Source: Oscillospiraceae bacterium
Lineage (GTDB): Bacteria > Bacillota > Clostridia > Oscillospirales > Oscillospiraceae
Direction: 5' to 3'
Length of the DNA stretch: 64,000 bases
Assembly: GCA_022795735.1 (NCBI GenBank)
Contig: JAAWHG010000003.1
Span: forward strand, 1 to 64,000
The position numbers were made by a program, and so were the translations under genes. The notes under the pieces are model-generated. The model saw only the letters and a program-made list of their open reading frames with translations. It did not search any database and had not been told where the DNA came from. Positions 52,501-60,432 of the stretch are shown in pieces (within the stretch, counting starts at the first letter, position 1; the number at the start of each line of letters is the position of its first letter).

Positions 52501-52529
52501 TTGATTCATACGTAAGATACGTATATAAT
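52501..52529 (+). promoter_or_regulatory. Promoter of hicAB
   Basis: -35 TTGATT (52501-52506), 17 bp, -10 TATAAT (52524-52529), 28 nt before hicA. Confidence 0.82.
52508..52524. promoter_or_regulatory. hicAB operator candidate
   Basis: Perfect inverted repeat ATACGTA-AGA-TACGTAT fills the promoter spacer and touches the -10. It is placed for autorepression by the HicB DNA-binding domain. Confidence 0.65.
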
Positions 52530-52557
52530 AAATAAAAAGGGGGGGAAGGAGAAAGGA

Positions 52558-52746
52558 ATGCCGATAACACCACGCGAAATGATAAAGCTTTTAGAAGCTA
52601 ATGGTTTTCGTCAAGTGCGATCCAACGGCTCTCACTTCTTCTTTAAAAATGAGGAAACAAAGAGAACTACTACGGTTCCCAAGCACACAAAAGATTTGAA
52701 AAAGGGGCTGGAGCAGAAAATATTGAAGGATGCAGGACTGAAATAA
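52558..52746 (+). CDS. hicA: HicA toxin (mRNA interferase)
   Basis: 62 residues, double-stranded-RNA-binding-like fold. The catalytic His is in VRSNGSHFFFKN; the strand TTTVPKHTKDLKKG is typical. It cleaves mRNA when unopposed. The toxin gene precedes the antitoxin by 25 nt, the usual hicAB order. Confidence 0.93.
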   Translation: MPITPREMIKLLEANGFRQVRSNGSHFFFKNEETKRTTTVPKHTKDLKKGLEQKILKDAGLK

Positions 52747-52771
52747 ACCCACACCCAAAGGAGGAGATTAC

Positions 52772-53179
52772 ATGGATAAGCTTTATTACCCTGCCATTAT
52801 GCACCCGGAATCGGATGGGGGATATAGCGTTTGGCTGCACGACATCAGTGGCTGTTCCTCACAGGGCGAAACGCTGTCAGAGGCGGTAGAGAATATCAAG
52901 GATGCCCTCGGTTTGTTTTATGAAGACGCTGCGGAGGGAAATAGCACGCTTCCCGCCCCTTCCACTCCAAACGGCACAGCGCTTGAACCGGGCGAGTTTA
53001 TCGCGGTCATTGAGTTTTCACCCAGCGAATATCTCAAGACCCGCTCGACCAAGGCGGTCAAAAAGACGCTGTCCATTCCCACATGGCTGAACAGTATGGC
53101 CGAGGCGCAGCAAATCAATTTTTCCGCTGTGCTGCAATCGGCCCTGGTGGAACGGCTTAACGCAGGGCTGGGTAAATAA
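52772..53179 (+). CDS. hicB: HicB antitoxin
   Basis: 135 residues. N-terminal degraded RNase-H-like domain (YYPAIMHPESDGGYSVWLHDISGCSSQGETLSEAVENIKDALGLF) binds HicA; the C-terminal part (TKAVKKTLSIPTWLNSMAEAQQINFSAVLQSALVERL) is a ribbon-helix-helix DNA-binding domain. It neutralises HicA and probably represses the operon at the palindrome at 52508. Confidence 0.93.
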   Translation: MDKLYYPAIMHPESDGGYSVWLHDISGCSSQGETLSEAVENIKDALGLFYEDAAEGNSTLPAPSTPNGTALEPGEFIAVIEFSPSEYLKTRSTKAVKKTLSIPTWLNSMAEAQQINFSAVLQSALVERLNAGLGK

Positions 53180-53199
53180 ACGAAAGCCGTTTTATGAAA

Positions 53200-53237
53200 A
53201 AGGTTCCCCATAGATGAAACCATCTGTGGGGAACCTT
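53200..53237. terminator. Terminator after hicB
   Basis: AAGGTTCCCCA-t-AGATG pairs with CATCT-g-TGGGGAACCTT. Confidence 0.82.
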
Positions 53238-53672
53238 CCTGTTGATGATACTGGCTCTATGCCAAAGCGTTGCTTTCGAAAAGAGTCAGATACCGTGAGC
53301 GGTCCTACTGAAATTGACCTTACAGTAGGACCGCCAAAGTTTATTCTCTCGCGTCCAGTCCGCGCCCGTCGTCCAAAATAATCACAGTACGTTGGATTTT
53401 TATTTCGCAGGAAGGACTGTTTTCCCTCCGCTTTCCAGGATATCTTTACCGGCGCAAGACCAATTCCATATCTTCGCCGGCGTCCAATGCGGCCCGCATG
53501 CCACACTCCAAAACTTGCAGGCAACCATACTGCCAATAGATTGGATACGATCCTGAAACCCTGTATCCATAGCGTATACCGGTTCCGGCTCTCCTTCCGT
53601 ATCTCCGGCAGACCAATGCTATGTTGTTTTCAGGATTCAAACTCTACTTTTTACCCTATTTTTTATGACTCC
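53238..53672. other. Gene-poor region with a hairpin and a decayed coding remnant
   Basis: A 12-bp perfect stem GCGGTCCTACTG/CAGTAGGACCGC lies at 53299-53334. On the minus strand, 53340-53640 reads as a protein-like frame (GCLQVLECGMRAALDAGEDMELVLRR, stop, then EIKIQRTVIILDDGRGLDARE, stop) broken by one stop, with no good start codon. It is probably a pseudogene fragment; no family is recognised. Confidence 0.4.
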
Positions 53673-54500
53673 TCACTCCATAAAGCACTGTTTCAAGGAA
53701 ACGGTCACATCACTGCCGGAAGTACGATCATAATCCTCACCGACGCCAAAGGCCAAGTAACAGTCCATGCTGTTGGCGTCCTTGTCCACACGGAATACCC
53801 GCACGAGGGTTTCGCCCGGTTTTACGAGGACTTTGGAGAACGGCTCGGCCTGGGCCGCGTCCAATGGATTTTGATGAAGCACCGTTGTATACTGCCTCTT
53901 CTGACCATTATTGGTCACAGTATAAATGATGTAATCGCCATGTATGGGATGCACATTCATCGTATATACCGGGAAACTGGAATCATAGGAATACTGCACC
54001 CGCGTATTCCTCATGTAGTTCATCGGCACATGTTGTTCCTCGTCTTCCTGCATGGATACCGTGCTGGGATCAATTTCCTCAAACGCGCCTGCCCTTTGCC
54101 CGTATGACGGCCTTTCCGGAATATCGTCCGCCGGAGGGTCGCCAGTCCCAACAGAAATGATTACGTCGGACGGTGTGACACTCTGGAGCGCGGCAAAATC
54201 CGCCGTCTTGGTCTCTTGATTCCAGGTCAGGTTCGCGTCCATCAGCTCGGCCAGCATACGGATGGGAACATAGGTGGTGTCGCCGCCGGCTTCGTTGGTG
54301 TAGTTGATGCTGCTGGGAATTTCCAAACCGTTTGCCAGACGGTAGGTTTGCCCGGCAGTAACTTTTGGCTCGCTGAAAACCGACAGGTTGACTTGGTTGT
54401 ACGCCACCTTCCCGCCCTTGGCCAACGCTCCCGCCACCGCCGTGAGCAGAAGCATCAGGGCCAGCGTTCCAGCCAGGATGGACACAATTCGTTTTTTCAT
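53673..54500 (-). CDS. Secreted stalk-domain (copper amine oxidase N-like) protein
   Basis: 275 residues from ATG 54498-54500 (AAGGAGAG site). Signal peptide (1-28), then a stalk domain (about 45-105: RLANGLEIPSSINY, TTYVPIRMLAELMDANLTWNQETKTADF), an acidic linker and a C-terminal beta-rich domain (about 160-275). The stalk fold is found in many clostridial surface proteins. A diverged copy of the sigma-island promoter motif lies upstream (about 54610-54650), so it may belong to that regulon. Confidence 0.85.
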   Translation of the reverse strand: MKKRIVSILAGTLALMLLLTAVAGALAKGGKVAYNQVNLSVFSEPKVTAGQTYRLANGLEIPSSINYTNEAGGDTTYVPIRMLAELMDANLTWNQETKTADFAALQSVTPSDVIISVGTGDPPADDIPERPSYGQRAGAFEEIDPSTVSMQEDEEQHVPMNYMRNTRVQYSYDSSFPVYTMNVHPIHGDYIIYTVTNNGQKRQYTTVLHQNPLDAAQAEPFSKVLVKPGETLVRVFRVDKDANSMDCYLAFGVGEDYDRTSGSDVTVSLKQCFME

Positions 54501-54810
54501 GATAGTCTCTCCTTGTCTCAATTTTTAGCTGGCGCACCACATTCCCTCCGGACACGTATCACCCCCTTTCTATTGTTGGATTTCCATCTTCAAATGCGCT
54601 CATTTACCCCTCTGTAACTATATACGTTTGAGCGCAACAAAATTGGACACATTTTTCAAAATCTTTTTTGTTTTGACCAAGGATTCCTTGGATTGACACT
54701 GTGCCGCTCCACACACAGATCAGTCCTATACAAACTCTGCTATTTGATATCATGCTGAATTAAGCTATAATGGTATGTTCGAGCTAGATTTCAGTCTTTA
54801 AAAATCCAGG
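54501..54810 (-). promoter_or_regulatory. Leader and ECF-like promoter of the stalk-domain gene
   Basis: An AT-rich 310-bp gap. On the minus strand TGTCC (54641-54645) is followed about 20 nt later by CGTATATAG (54619 region), a diverged form of the motif at 59326 and 57841. The adjoining leader includes GGAATGTGGTG, shared with the leader at 57840-57770. A short frame (MSAFEDGNPTIERG) is present but unsupported. Confidence 0.45.
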
Positions 54811-55812
54811 TCAAGATTGCGCAGTATTATATCCACAGAGTTCTGTTGCATAGAAAATACGGACCCATCGCCCAGTACAAGTTCCTGACTTTGCCGCAGT
54901 AAATCTCAACGACCATTCGCCATCTGCTCTGACGGGTACTGTGTCTGGATCCCAGTAGTTGTATTCAATATTTGAATGATAAAGGCTATTTGTTACCCAT
55001 GTAGATTTTCCTGGTGAACGCACTGAAAAATGACCACCTTCGGGCGCCCAGTCTACCGAATAACCATGGTATCCGATCTTATCCACATACATCGGACCGT
55101 CATTCACACGGTCAAGATCAAATGTTGCAGTGTAGGTTGTGCCTGCTGAAACGGTCCGATCCGGTATATTTATCGTTCTATAACCACTAAACATTTTAGG
55201 TTCGCCGACAGTGATTGCGTATGACCGGTATGTACTATTCGGGTTGGGGTCATAGACACAAAGATAATACGATGTTCCGGCCTCAAAATTAATATCCGCA
55301 CCAACATAATACGTTGGTATCTTTGTTGTTGAATTTTCTATTGACAGTGGAAGTAGCTCCGCACTATCAAACAATGTACGCAATGTTCTTTCATCCAAAA
55401 TTTTAAAGCGCAAATGATCGTCTGATGACGTTAATGTAACTCTCTCTGTTCCGTTTGTAGATATCCTATAATAATTACCAAAGTCACTGACAGGAAGACG
55501 TCCAACAGGCTCTGTACCATTTTCCTCACGCGTACCGCGTACAGTATGATAATATGGTAAATCTATACTATCATATACTTCCTCAAAGAAATAGTGCAAT
55601 TGCGACGATTCTCCATAAGCAATTCTAAAGCTGCTGTCTCCATCCACATAATACTCTTCTGACGGCGCAGTTCTTACTTTGAGTTTATAAGTATACTCAC
55701 GATTCATGCCATCTGTTTTTTTTAACACCACCTTATCATTTATATTTTGCCCGTCACAACAGGCTGTGTCGTACTTTTCTCCATTTTCATCATATACATC
55801 TAAAACAATCAC
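54811..55812 (-). CDS. Unknown beta-rich protein, 3' part of a probable secreted pair
   Basis: 333 residues from GTG 55810-55812, overlapping the upstream stop (GTGA). No signal peptide. The sequence is rich in Tyr, Asp, Ser and Thr with beta-sandwich-like pieces (SFRIAYGESSQLHYFFEEVYDSIDL; FEAGTSYYLCVYDPNPNSTYRSYAITVGE). Without a signal it could be secreted only if joined to the preceding protein by frameshifting or if the boundary is an error or mutation. Low GC content relative to the flanks. Confidence 0.65.
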   Translation of the reverse strand: MIVLDVYDENGEKYDTACCDGQNINDKVVLKKTDGMNREYTYKLKVRTAPSEEYYVDGDSSFRIAYGESSQLHYFFEEVYDSIDLPYYHTVRGTREENGTEPVGRLPVSDFGNYYRISTNGTERVTLTSSDDHLRFKILDERTLRTLFDSAELLPLSIENSTTKIPTYYVGADINFEAGTSYYLCVYDPNPNSTYRSYAITVGEPKMFSGYRTINIPDRTVSAGTTYTATFDLDRVNDGPMYVDKIGYHGYSVDWAPEGGHFSVRSPGKSTWVTNSLYHSNIEYNYWDPDTVPVRADGEWSLRFTAAKSGTCTGRWVRIFYATELCGYNTAQS

Positions 55813-56555
55813 GCTTTTTCAACCCGAAGCAATCCAATGCTGTATTCATCTGCAACAGAATAGTCTACAGAAATATCATATTCCTTTATATCTGTCATAG
55901 AATCCAGCGATCCTTCAATGGGTGTAAACACGCCACGACTTATGATGTCAAAATTGATTGTGAAGATCTCTGACATGCCACCATTCTCATCTGTGAATGC
56001 AAATATGAACGGATACTTTCCATGATTAAAAATCTGGATGTAATATCCCTCATAAGTCGGTTGTCTTTCAACACTAATATATCCGCCAGGAAAGGAATCA
56101 TCATAGGCAAGGCTGATGCTCCCACCCTCAGGGTCATAGCACAAATCGGTATTATTCCATCTTGTTGCAATAAAAAACACTGTATCAGTTGTGTAGAATC
56201 CATCTCGCGCACTCTCAGGATTTAATACAAAAACAGCGGGATCTGCAACTGGTGGTTGATTTTCAGAAACCGCATAAGGCATTAGTTCTGTTTGGCCGTT
56301 TATTTCTGCTCTGCTCTCCGTGTCAACGCTAATCAATTGTTTGGAAACATCTATCGCATTAGAGAAATCAATTATCTCCGGCTGAGAAGATTCCATAGAG
56401 CCCAAAACTGTAAAAGACTCAACCACCGTCTCTGATACTGTTTCTAAATCAATAGAAGTACTTTCATCATACAATTCTGATGCTGACACGGGCGTAATTG
56501 ATAAAAGATAAATCAAACTGATTACCATAAAAACGGTATGCTTAATTGCATTCAT
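55809..56555 (-). CDS. Secreted protein, unknown
   Basis: 248 residues from ATG 56553-56555 (AAAGGTGA site). Signal peptide (about 1-26, KHTVFMVISLIYLLSITPVSA), then a Thr/Ser/Glu-rich stalk and a beta-rich domain after about residue 100 (ADPAVFVLNPESARDGFYTTDTVFFIATRWNNTDLCYDPEGGSISLAY). It ends ...EYSIGLLRVEKA and the next gene begins VIVLDVYDENGEKY, which reads like one continuous domain. No family is recognised. Confidence 0.75.
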   Translation of the reverse strand: MNAIKHTVFMVISLIYLLSITPVSASELYDESTSIDLETVSETVVESFTVLGSMESSQPEIIDFSNAIDVSKQLISVDTESRAEINGQTELMPYAVSENQPPVADPAVFVLNPESARDGFYTTDTVFFIATRWNNTDLCYDPEGGSISLAYDDSFPGGYISVERQPTYEGYYIQIFNHGKYPFIFAFTDENGGMSEIFTINFDIISRGVFTPIEGSLDSMTDIKEYDISVDYSVADEYSIGLLRVEKA

Positions 56556-56634
56556 AAAGATCACCTTTTGCTACTTTATAAAGTATAAAAAATATATTTC
56601 ACCTAGTAGCATCCTTTCCTTTAACTTTATCAAA

Positions 56635-57714
56635 CTATGCAAATACATTCATCTCACCTGCCGCATAACGGTCAAAAAAATAACCTCGCTGGAACACCTG
56701 CAAGCTGCTCAGAAAGCGTTTGACCTGAGCGTCCAACTCATAGTCTCTGATATTGAATTGCAGCAATTCACTAACCTGAAATAATCCTTTTACGCCATCT
56801 TCATAACTAAAATTCCTGGAAGCATAATGCTCCAAACCGCTTTCATCCTGAAGGCGGGCCCAAGTGGAGGCGGTGTTGCCATCCGAACCGCTCCCGCCGG
56901 TCTCATAGAACCACTGAAAATTCTTTGGCGGAATCTGATCGTAGTCGGTTATATATTGGTCGTTCGCCAGAAAGTTGTTACTCCACGCACTGTTGAAGTT
57001 GTAGTAGAGATTATACATATCAGATTTATAATCCGGAACTTCAAACTCATAATCATTATAACCCAATTCCTTGCACAGCGCTTTGGATTCCTCCGCTACC
57101 GCATACGCTCCTTTCGTGATTGCAGCAATCGCCGCTTCGCTTTTATAGTAGTAATCTGAATTGTAGTACTTGACGGTGTGCTTTGCTCCCTTTTCACCTG
57201 TGGCATATTGCTGACCCTCCGCATTATTGCGGGACACCGCTTCTTTCAGTGCCACCATACGAAATTCATCATAGAATAGCTCCTGCGCCCCAAGCCGGTT
57301 CTGAATACTACCGCAAGTCAGCCGGGTCGGATATCCGCTGTCGACAAAGGCAGCTACATAACGCTCTGAAAGGCGTTCATATTCTGCCTGAAGCTCGTTC
57401 TCAGAAATCTTGCCATCGTAGTATTTACCTGTCAGCGACTTAGCCTCCGTCATGACCGCATTTGTTCCTTGCAATGCAGCAGCCGCCGCCTCCGCATCCC
57501 AACTGTTCTTGTTAGCAGCTCTCATCTCCAGCATCCCTGGACTTAGCCTCCGTTTCACAAGCTCGCTGTCATACCAAGGAACCGTCTTAAAATTGCTCGT
57601 GTCCACTGGCTCTTCGACTTTTTTCAGCTCATGTTTGATATCCAGAAAAGTGCCATACTCCGTATAAACGTACTTTGGCTGTGTACAGGACTGAATACCG
57701 TCTATCGAAAACAA
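56635..57714 (-). CDS. Unknown protein of the sigma-factor island
   Basis: Up to 359 residues; mostly helical, with Tyr/Asn-rich stretches and no signal peptide or TM helix. The start is unclear: an in-frame stop is followed at once by AAAGGAG and then TTG (57712-57714), leaving no spacing; the first ATG is 59 codons in. A sigma-island promoter copy lies about 130 nt upstream (57841-57873). I do not recognise the family; it may be 5'-decayed. Confidence 0.6.
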   Translation of the reverse strand: MFSIDGIQSCTQPKYVYTEYGTFLDIKHELKKVEEPVDTSNFKTVPWYDSELVKRRLSPGMLEMRAANKNSWDAEAAAAALQGTNAVMTEAKSLTGKYYDGKISENELQAEYERLSERYVAAFVDSGYPTRLTCGSIQNRLGAQELFYDEFRMVALKEAVSRNNAEGQQYATGEKGAKHTVKYYNSDYYYKSEAAIAAITKGAYAVAEESKALCKELGYNDYEFEVPDYKSDMYNLYYNFNSAWSNNFLANDQYITDYDQIPPKNFQWFYETGGSGSDGNTASTWARLQDESGLEHYASRNFSYEDGVKGLFQVSELLQFNIRDYELDAQVKRFLSSLQVFQRGYFFDRYAAGEMNVFA

Positions 57715-57840
57715 CTCCTTTCATTCATATATTCGAAGACAGCCAATAGACCAAATGTGATAATTTAACGTCTCTGTTATTATGTACCTCTTCTCTCAAG
57801 TATAGTTGATTCACCACATTCCATCTTGATGTCTTCACTT

Positions 57841-57873
57841 AAATATATGTACGCAGGCATCCATTTTTGGACA
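57841..57873 (-). promoter_or_regulatory. Sigma-island promoter motif, copy B
   Basis: On the minus strand TGTCC (57869-57873), 16 nt, GTACATATAT (57843-57852). The same TGTCC-N16-GTACATATAT occurs at 59326-59358 and differs only in the spacer. Confidence 0.6.
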
Positions 57874-57970
57874 AGATTTTAAAAAAATTTCTTTTCATCA
57901 TATCAGAACGACTCTACAGGACTTTTCAAATCCTGTAGAGGGAGGAGGAAAGGAGGAATCGTGCGGCGGA

Positions 57971-58384
57971 TCAGGTGCTTACATAGTGGGTCTCTGTCCG
58001 GGAGTCTGAACCAGAAGCATCCCTGGCAAAGATTGTCACAACAACCTTATATTTCTTGTTCGCTTCGCCTGTATATGTAATAGTATTCGAATAGGTATAG
58101 CTATTTGCTTGAGTCATGCCCGTGCTGTATTCTGTTTTGGTACTGACCAAGTCCCCGCTTCCGTATGGATATTCGTAAATTTTAATCGAGGATGCTCCGA
58201 GCTTTGTCATTTTTCCAGTCGCATCAACACTAAAATCTGTGCAGATTTTCTGACCAGATGTGTACACGTCGATTGCATAACCGTGAATATAATCACTGGC
58301 TCGAGTGAGCGCGTTGATTGGTAGGGTCAAAAGCAATACTACCGCAAAACACAATGTTAAAATTCGAATTTTGTAATTTTTCAA
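57971..58384 (-). CDS. Small secreted protein, unknown
   Basis: 137 residues from TTG 58382-58384, chosen because AAGGTAAGGA lies 7 nt upstream; longer starts would overlap the anti-sigma-like gene. Signal peptide (IRILTLCFAVVLLLTLPINALT). The mature part is beta-rich (YAIDVYTSGQKICTDFSVDATGKMTKLGASSIKIYEY), similar in character to clostridial DUF6147-type proteins, though I am not sure. It lies 10 nt after the anti-sigma-like gene and is probably co-transcribed. Confidence 0.72.
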   Translation of the reverse strand: MKNYKIRILTLCFAVVLLLTLPINALTRASDYIHGYAIDVYTSGQKICTDFSVDATGKMTKLGASSIKIYEYPYGSGDLVSTKTEYSTGMTQANSYTYSNTITYTGEANKKYKVVVTIFARDASGSDSRTETHYVST

Positions 58385-58394
58385 AGGAATTTCC

Positions 58395-59306
58395 TTACCT
58401 TTCATAAATAGATTCCACAATTTTCTTTGCTTCTTCAATGCTAATATCTCCCAAAATGGCTACTTCAAACGAATCAACATACCAGTGTGCGCCAACAAAT
58501 CCATTATTTCTTACAATATAATGAGTAATCCCATTGCAGGAAAATTCAACTACCGCACTGTCATCCTTTTCCCAGATGAATGAGTTTAATTTGGGGATTA
58601 CTGCTTCCGGATACTCAATTAGCTTAAAGTAAACTAATTTTTCTCCACCTTCATCGGCAAAAATTGCAGTATAATATGTCTTCCCATTTTCAGTTTCTCT
58701 ATATTCTTCCTCAAGAAACTGTTTATCCTCTGGAAACCACGACGGCGCAAAAGACAATGGCAGCCCATATTCTTCCAGACTTTCCATCAACGGCATCATA
58801 TCTTTCTGCTCACTGTTTTCTTCCACAGTCTCGGGGCTACCATACGTGGGCGCAACAAATCTGAACTGTTCATCCGTCCACTGTGCAACCATATGGAAAA
58901 TACTCCGATAACCCAGCACCGGCGGCAACAGCAGTGTCATCATCACGACGATCACCGCCGCAATCAGCAACGCCCGGCCTAAGCGGCGCGGCCTGCGCGG
59001 CTGACGTTTACCTTCCATGGAAATGACCGTTTTGCAAACCTTGCCTTTGTTGGACAACCCAAGCCGGCTCGTATCCCCGGCAAGGCGTGTCCTGCGAAAC
59101 CGCTCCCACGCCTCATCCGGTTCAGACAGCCGCCCGGTCGGGCGCTCCGTCTCACACCGCAAAATCGCGGCTTCCAGCTCGGCGACATACGCCTCGTCTA
59201 TTGGTACATCCTGTGCGGCAGCATTGAGAAGCTCTTCCAGTTCTGTTATCGTGCAATTTTCCAGAAAATTCCCCCTTCCCTTGTTCACTTTATCCTGATT
59301 GGACAT
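58395..59306 (-). CDS. Membrane anti-sigma-like protein with DUF4367-type C-terminus
   Basis: 303 residues. Cytoplasmic N-terminal part (1-105) with ELEELLNAAAQDVPIDEAYVAELEAAILR, resembling sigma-binding anti-sigma heads; one TM helix (about 109-130, LLIAAVIVVMMTLLLPPVLGY); extracytoplasmic domain ending in the DUF4367-like block (NGITHYIVRNNGFVGAHWYVDSFEVAILGDISIEEAKKIVESI). It starts 58 nt after the sigma gene and carries a perfect motif copy in that gap. It should hold the sigma factor inactive until a surface signal arrives. Confidence 0.82.
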   Translation of the reverse strand: MSNQDKVNKGRGNFLENCTITELEELLNAAAQDVPIDEAYVAELEAAILRCETERPTGRLSEPDEAWERFRRTRLAGDTSRLGLSNKGKVCKTVISMEGKRQPRRPRRLGRALLIAAVIVVMMTLLLPPVLGYRSIFHMVAQWTDEQFRFVAPTYGSPETVEENSEQKDMMPLMESLEEYGLPLSFAPSWFPEDKQFLEEEYRETENGKTYYTAIFADEGGEKLVYFKLIEYPEAVIPKLNSFIWEKDDSAVVEFSCNGITHYIVRNNGFVGAHWYVDSFEVAILGDISIEEAKKIVESIYER

Positions 59307-59325
59307 TGCCTGTCCTCCTCCCTAA

Positions 59326-59358
59326 TTATATATGTACACTGGGCCCTGTTTTTGGACA
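59326..59358 (-). promoter_or_regulatory. Sigma-island promoter motif, copy A
   Basis: On the minus strand TGTCC (59354-59358), 16 nt, GTACATATATAA (59326-59337), about 20 nt before the anti-sigma ATG, with GGAGGAGG between. This is the correct geometry for an ECF-type promoter with a short leader. Confidence 0.65.
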
Positions 59359-59363
59359 TATTT

Positions 59364-59870
59364 TTACCAATCATTTTTGTTTTCTTCAAAAATTTTTTTC
59401 AGCTTCTTTCGAATGCGCTCCACCCGCTTCCGGCAGGCCGCCTCGGACATCCCGTGCGCCTCCGCCAGCTTGTCCATTGGAATCTCCAAAATCACCGCCT
59501 CATAAAGCAGCCGGAAATCCGTCTCCCGCAGGACCGCCTTACACCGCTCAATGAACTCGCTGGGCAGCGGGTCCTCTGTAGCAGGTATCCGGTCCTCCGT
59601 CAAATCCTCCCAGTCGGTCACCAGCCTGTTTTCCCGGTTCTGCCTCCGAAGGAAATTCCAGCATACGTTTTGTACCGCGAGTTTCATCCATCCAAGTCGG
59701 TTTTCACTCTCTAAAAATACGTCAATCTTCTCACAGGCAATGGAAAACGCCTCCATTACCATGTCCTCCGTTCGTTTCCACTCGCCCAGAAAACGGTATG
59801 CGTGAACTTGCAGCTCCCAAAAATGTTCCTTGAAAAACTGTTCCACATAAGCCATTTGCTCTTCGGTCAC
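59364..59870 (-). CDS. ECF-like sigma-70 family RNA polymerase sigma factor
   Basis: 168 residues from GTG (GAGGTGA site). Sigma region 2 (about 20-85: YRFLGEWKRTEDMVMEAFSIACEKID... WNFLRRQNRENR) and region 4 (about 110-165: LLYEAVILEIPMDKLAEAHGMSEAACRKRVERIRKKLKK) with a helix-turn-helix. Length and layout are those of ECF factors. It is followed by an anti-sigma-like gene and five island genes. Its own promoter is sigma-A type. Confidence 0.92.
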   Translation of the reverse strand: MTEEQMAYVEQFFKEHFWELQVHAYRFLGEWKRTEDMVMEAFSIACEKIDVFLESENRLGWMKLAVQNVCWNFLRRQNRENRLVTDWEDLTEDRIPATEDPLPSEFIERCKAVLRETDFRLLYEAVILEIPMDKLAEAHGMSEAACRKRVERIRKKLKKIFEENKNDW

Positions 59871-59964
59871 ACAATCACCTCGCTGCTCCCTATCCCTTTG
59901 TTTGTAAACGCAAAGGGAGGCTACAACACCAGCAATGCCATACGCCCCCCTTTTTTACTATTTT

Positions 59965-59993
59965 ATTGTATGAAAGTCCCTCCGCTTTGTCAA
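59965..59993 (-). promoter_or_regulatory. Sigma-A promoter of the sigma-factor gene
   Basis: Minus-strand -35 TTGACA (59988-59993), 17 bp, -10 TACAAT (59965-59970). The leader of about 90 nt contains CCCTTTG/CAAAGGG (59894 region). Confidence 0.8.
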
Positions 59994-60082
59994 CCGCTAA
60001 ACGGATTACAGCCGACCATTTCTGCGCACAAAAACCGGAGGATGCGGATCGCACCGCACCCTCCGGTCTGTCATTGTCAGGT

Positions 60083-60343
60083 TTATTGCTTTGCCAGCAA
60101 GTCTGTATAGGTCCCCCGTTCGTTTTCGGGAATCCGCAGCGCGTTCATCGCTTCCTCTACCGACATGCCCAGCGTCGCCATCAGACTCTTGAGACTGGAA
60201 ATAATGCCTTCCGCGCGGCCTTTTTCAATGCCTCGCTTTTCACCATCCAGATAGAGCGCCTCCAATTCACGGCACATATTGTCTCCCTCCTCCGACGGTT
60301 CTTTCAGTACCCGGACGCGATCTGCCAATACCTTGCTGTACAT
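60083..60343 (-). pseudogene. C-terminal fragment of an Rpn/PD-(D/E)XK transposase-like protein
   Basis: 86 codons encode CRELEALYLDGEKRGIEKGRAEGIISSL and GMSVEEAMNALRIPENER, parallel to the remnant at 32947. The preceding bases (60344-60430) read as FEDLPKTLTTFTTRHDLLKDGRN in a different frame. The N-terminal nuclease domain is missing. It is a decayed element between the sigma island and the SDR gene. Confidence 0.65.
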
Positions 60344-60432
60344 TTCGTCCGTCCTTCAGCAAATCATGCCTCGTGGTGAAGGTTGTGAGCGTTTTCGGTA
60401 AATCCTCAAAATTCTTCCCCAGATGGTCAAAT

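Larger units (their letters stand above)
52083..52557. other. Intergenic region between SLH gene and hicA
   Basis: AT-richer than its flanks. It holds the SLH-gene promoter, four copies of ATGCAC/GTGCAT (52229, 52250, 52305, 52373), and the hicAB promoter. A stretch at 52340-52460 looks once-coding on the minus strand but is interrupted by stops. No gene is supported. Confidence 0.6.

Noticed and set aside
57780..57830. Leader peptide MECGESTILERRGT (and MSAFEDGNPTIERG near 54580)
   Set aside because: Both short frames lie in homologous leader DNA, have no convincing ribosome-binding sites, and are explained by nucleotide rather than protein similarity.
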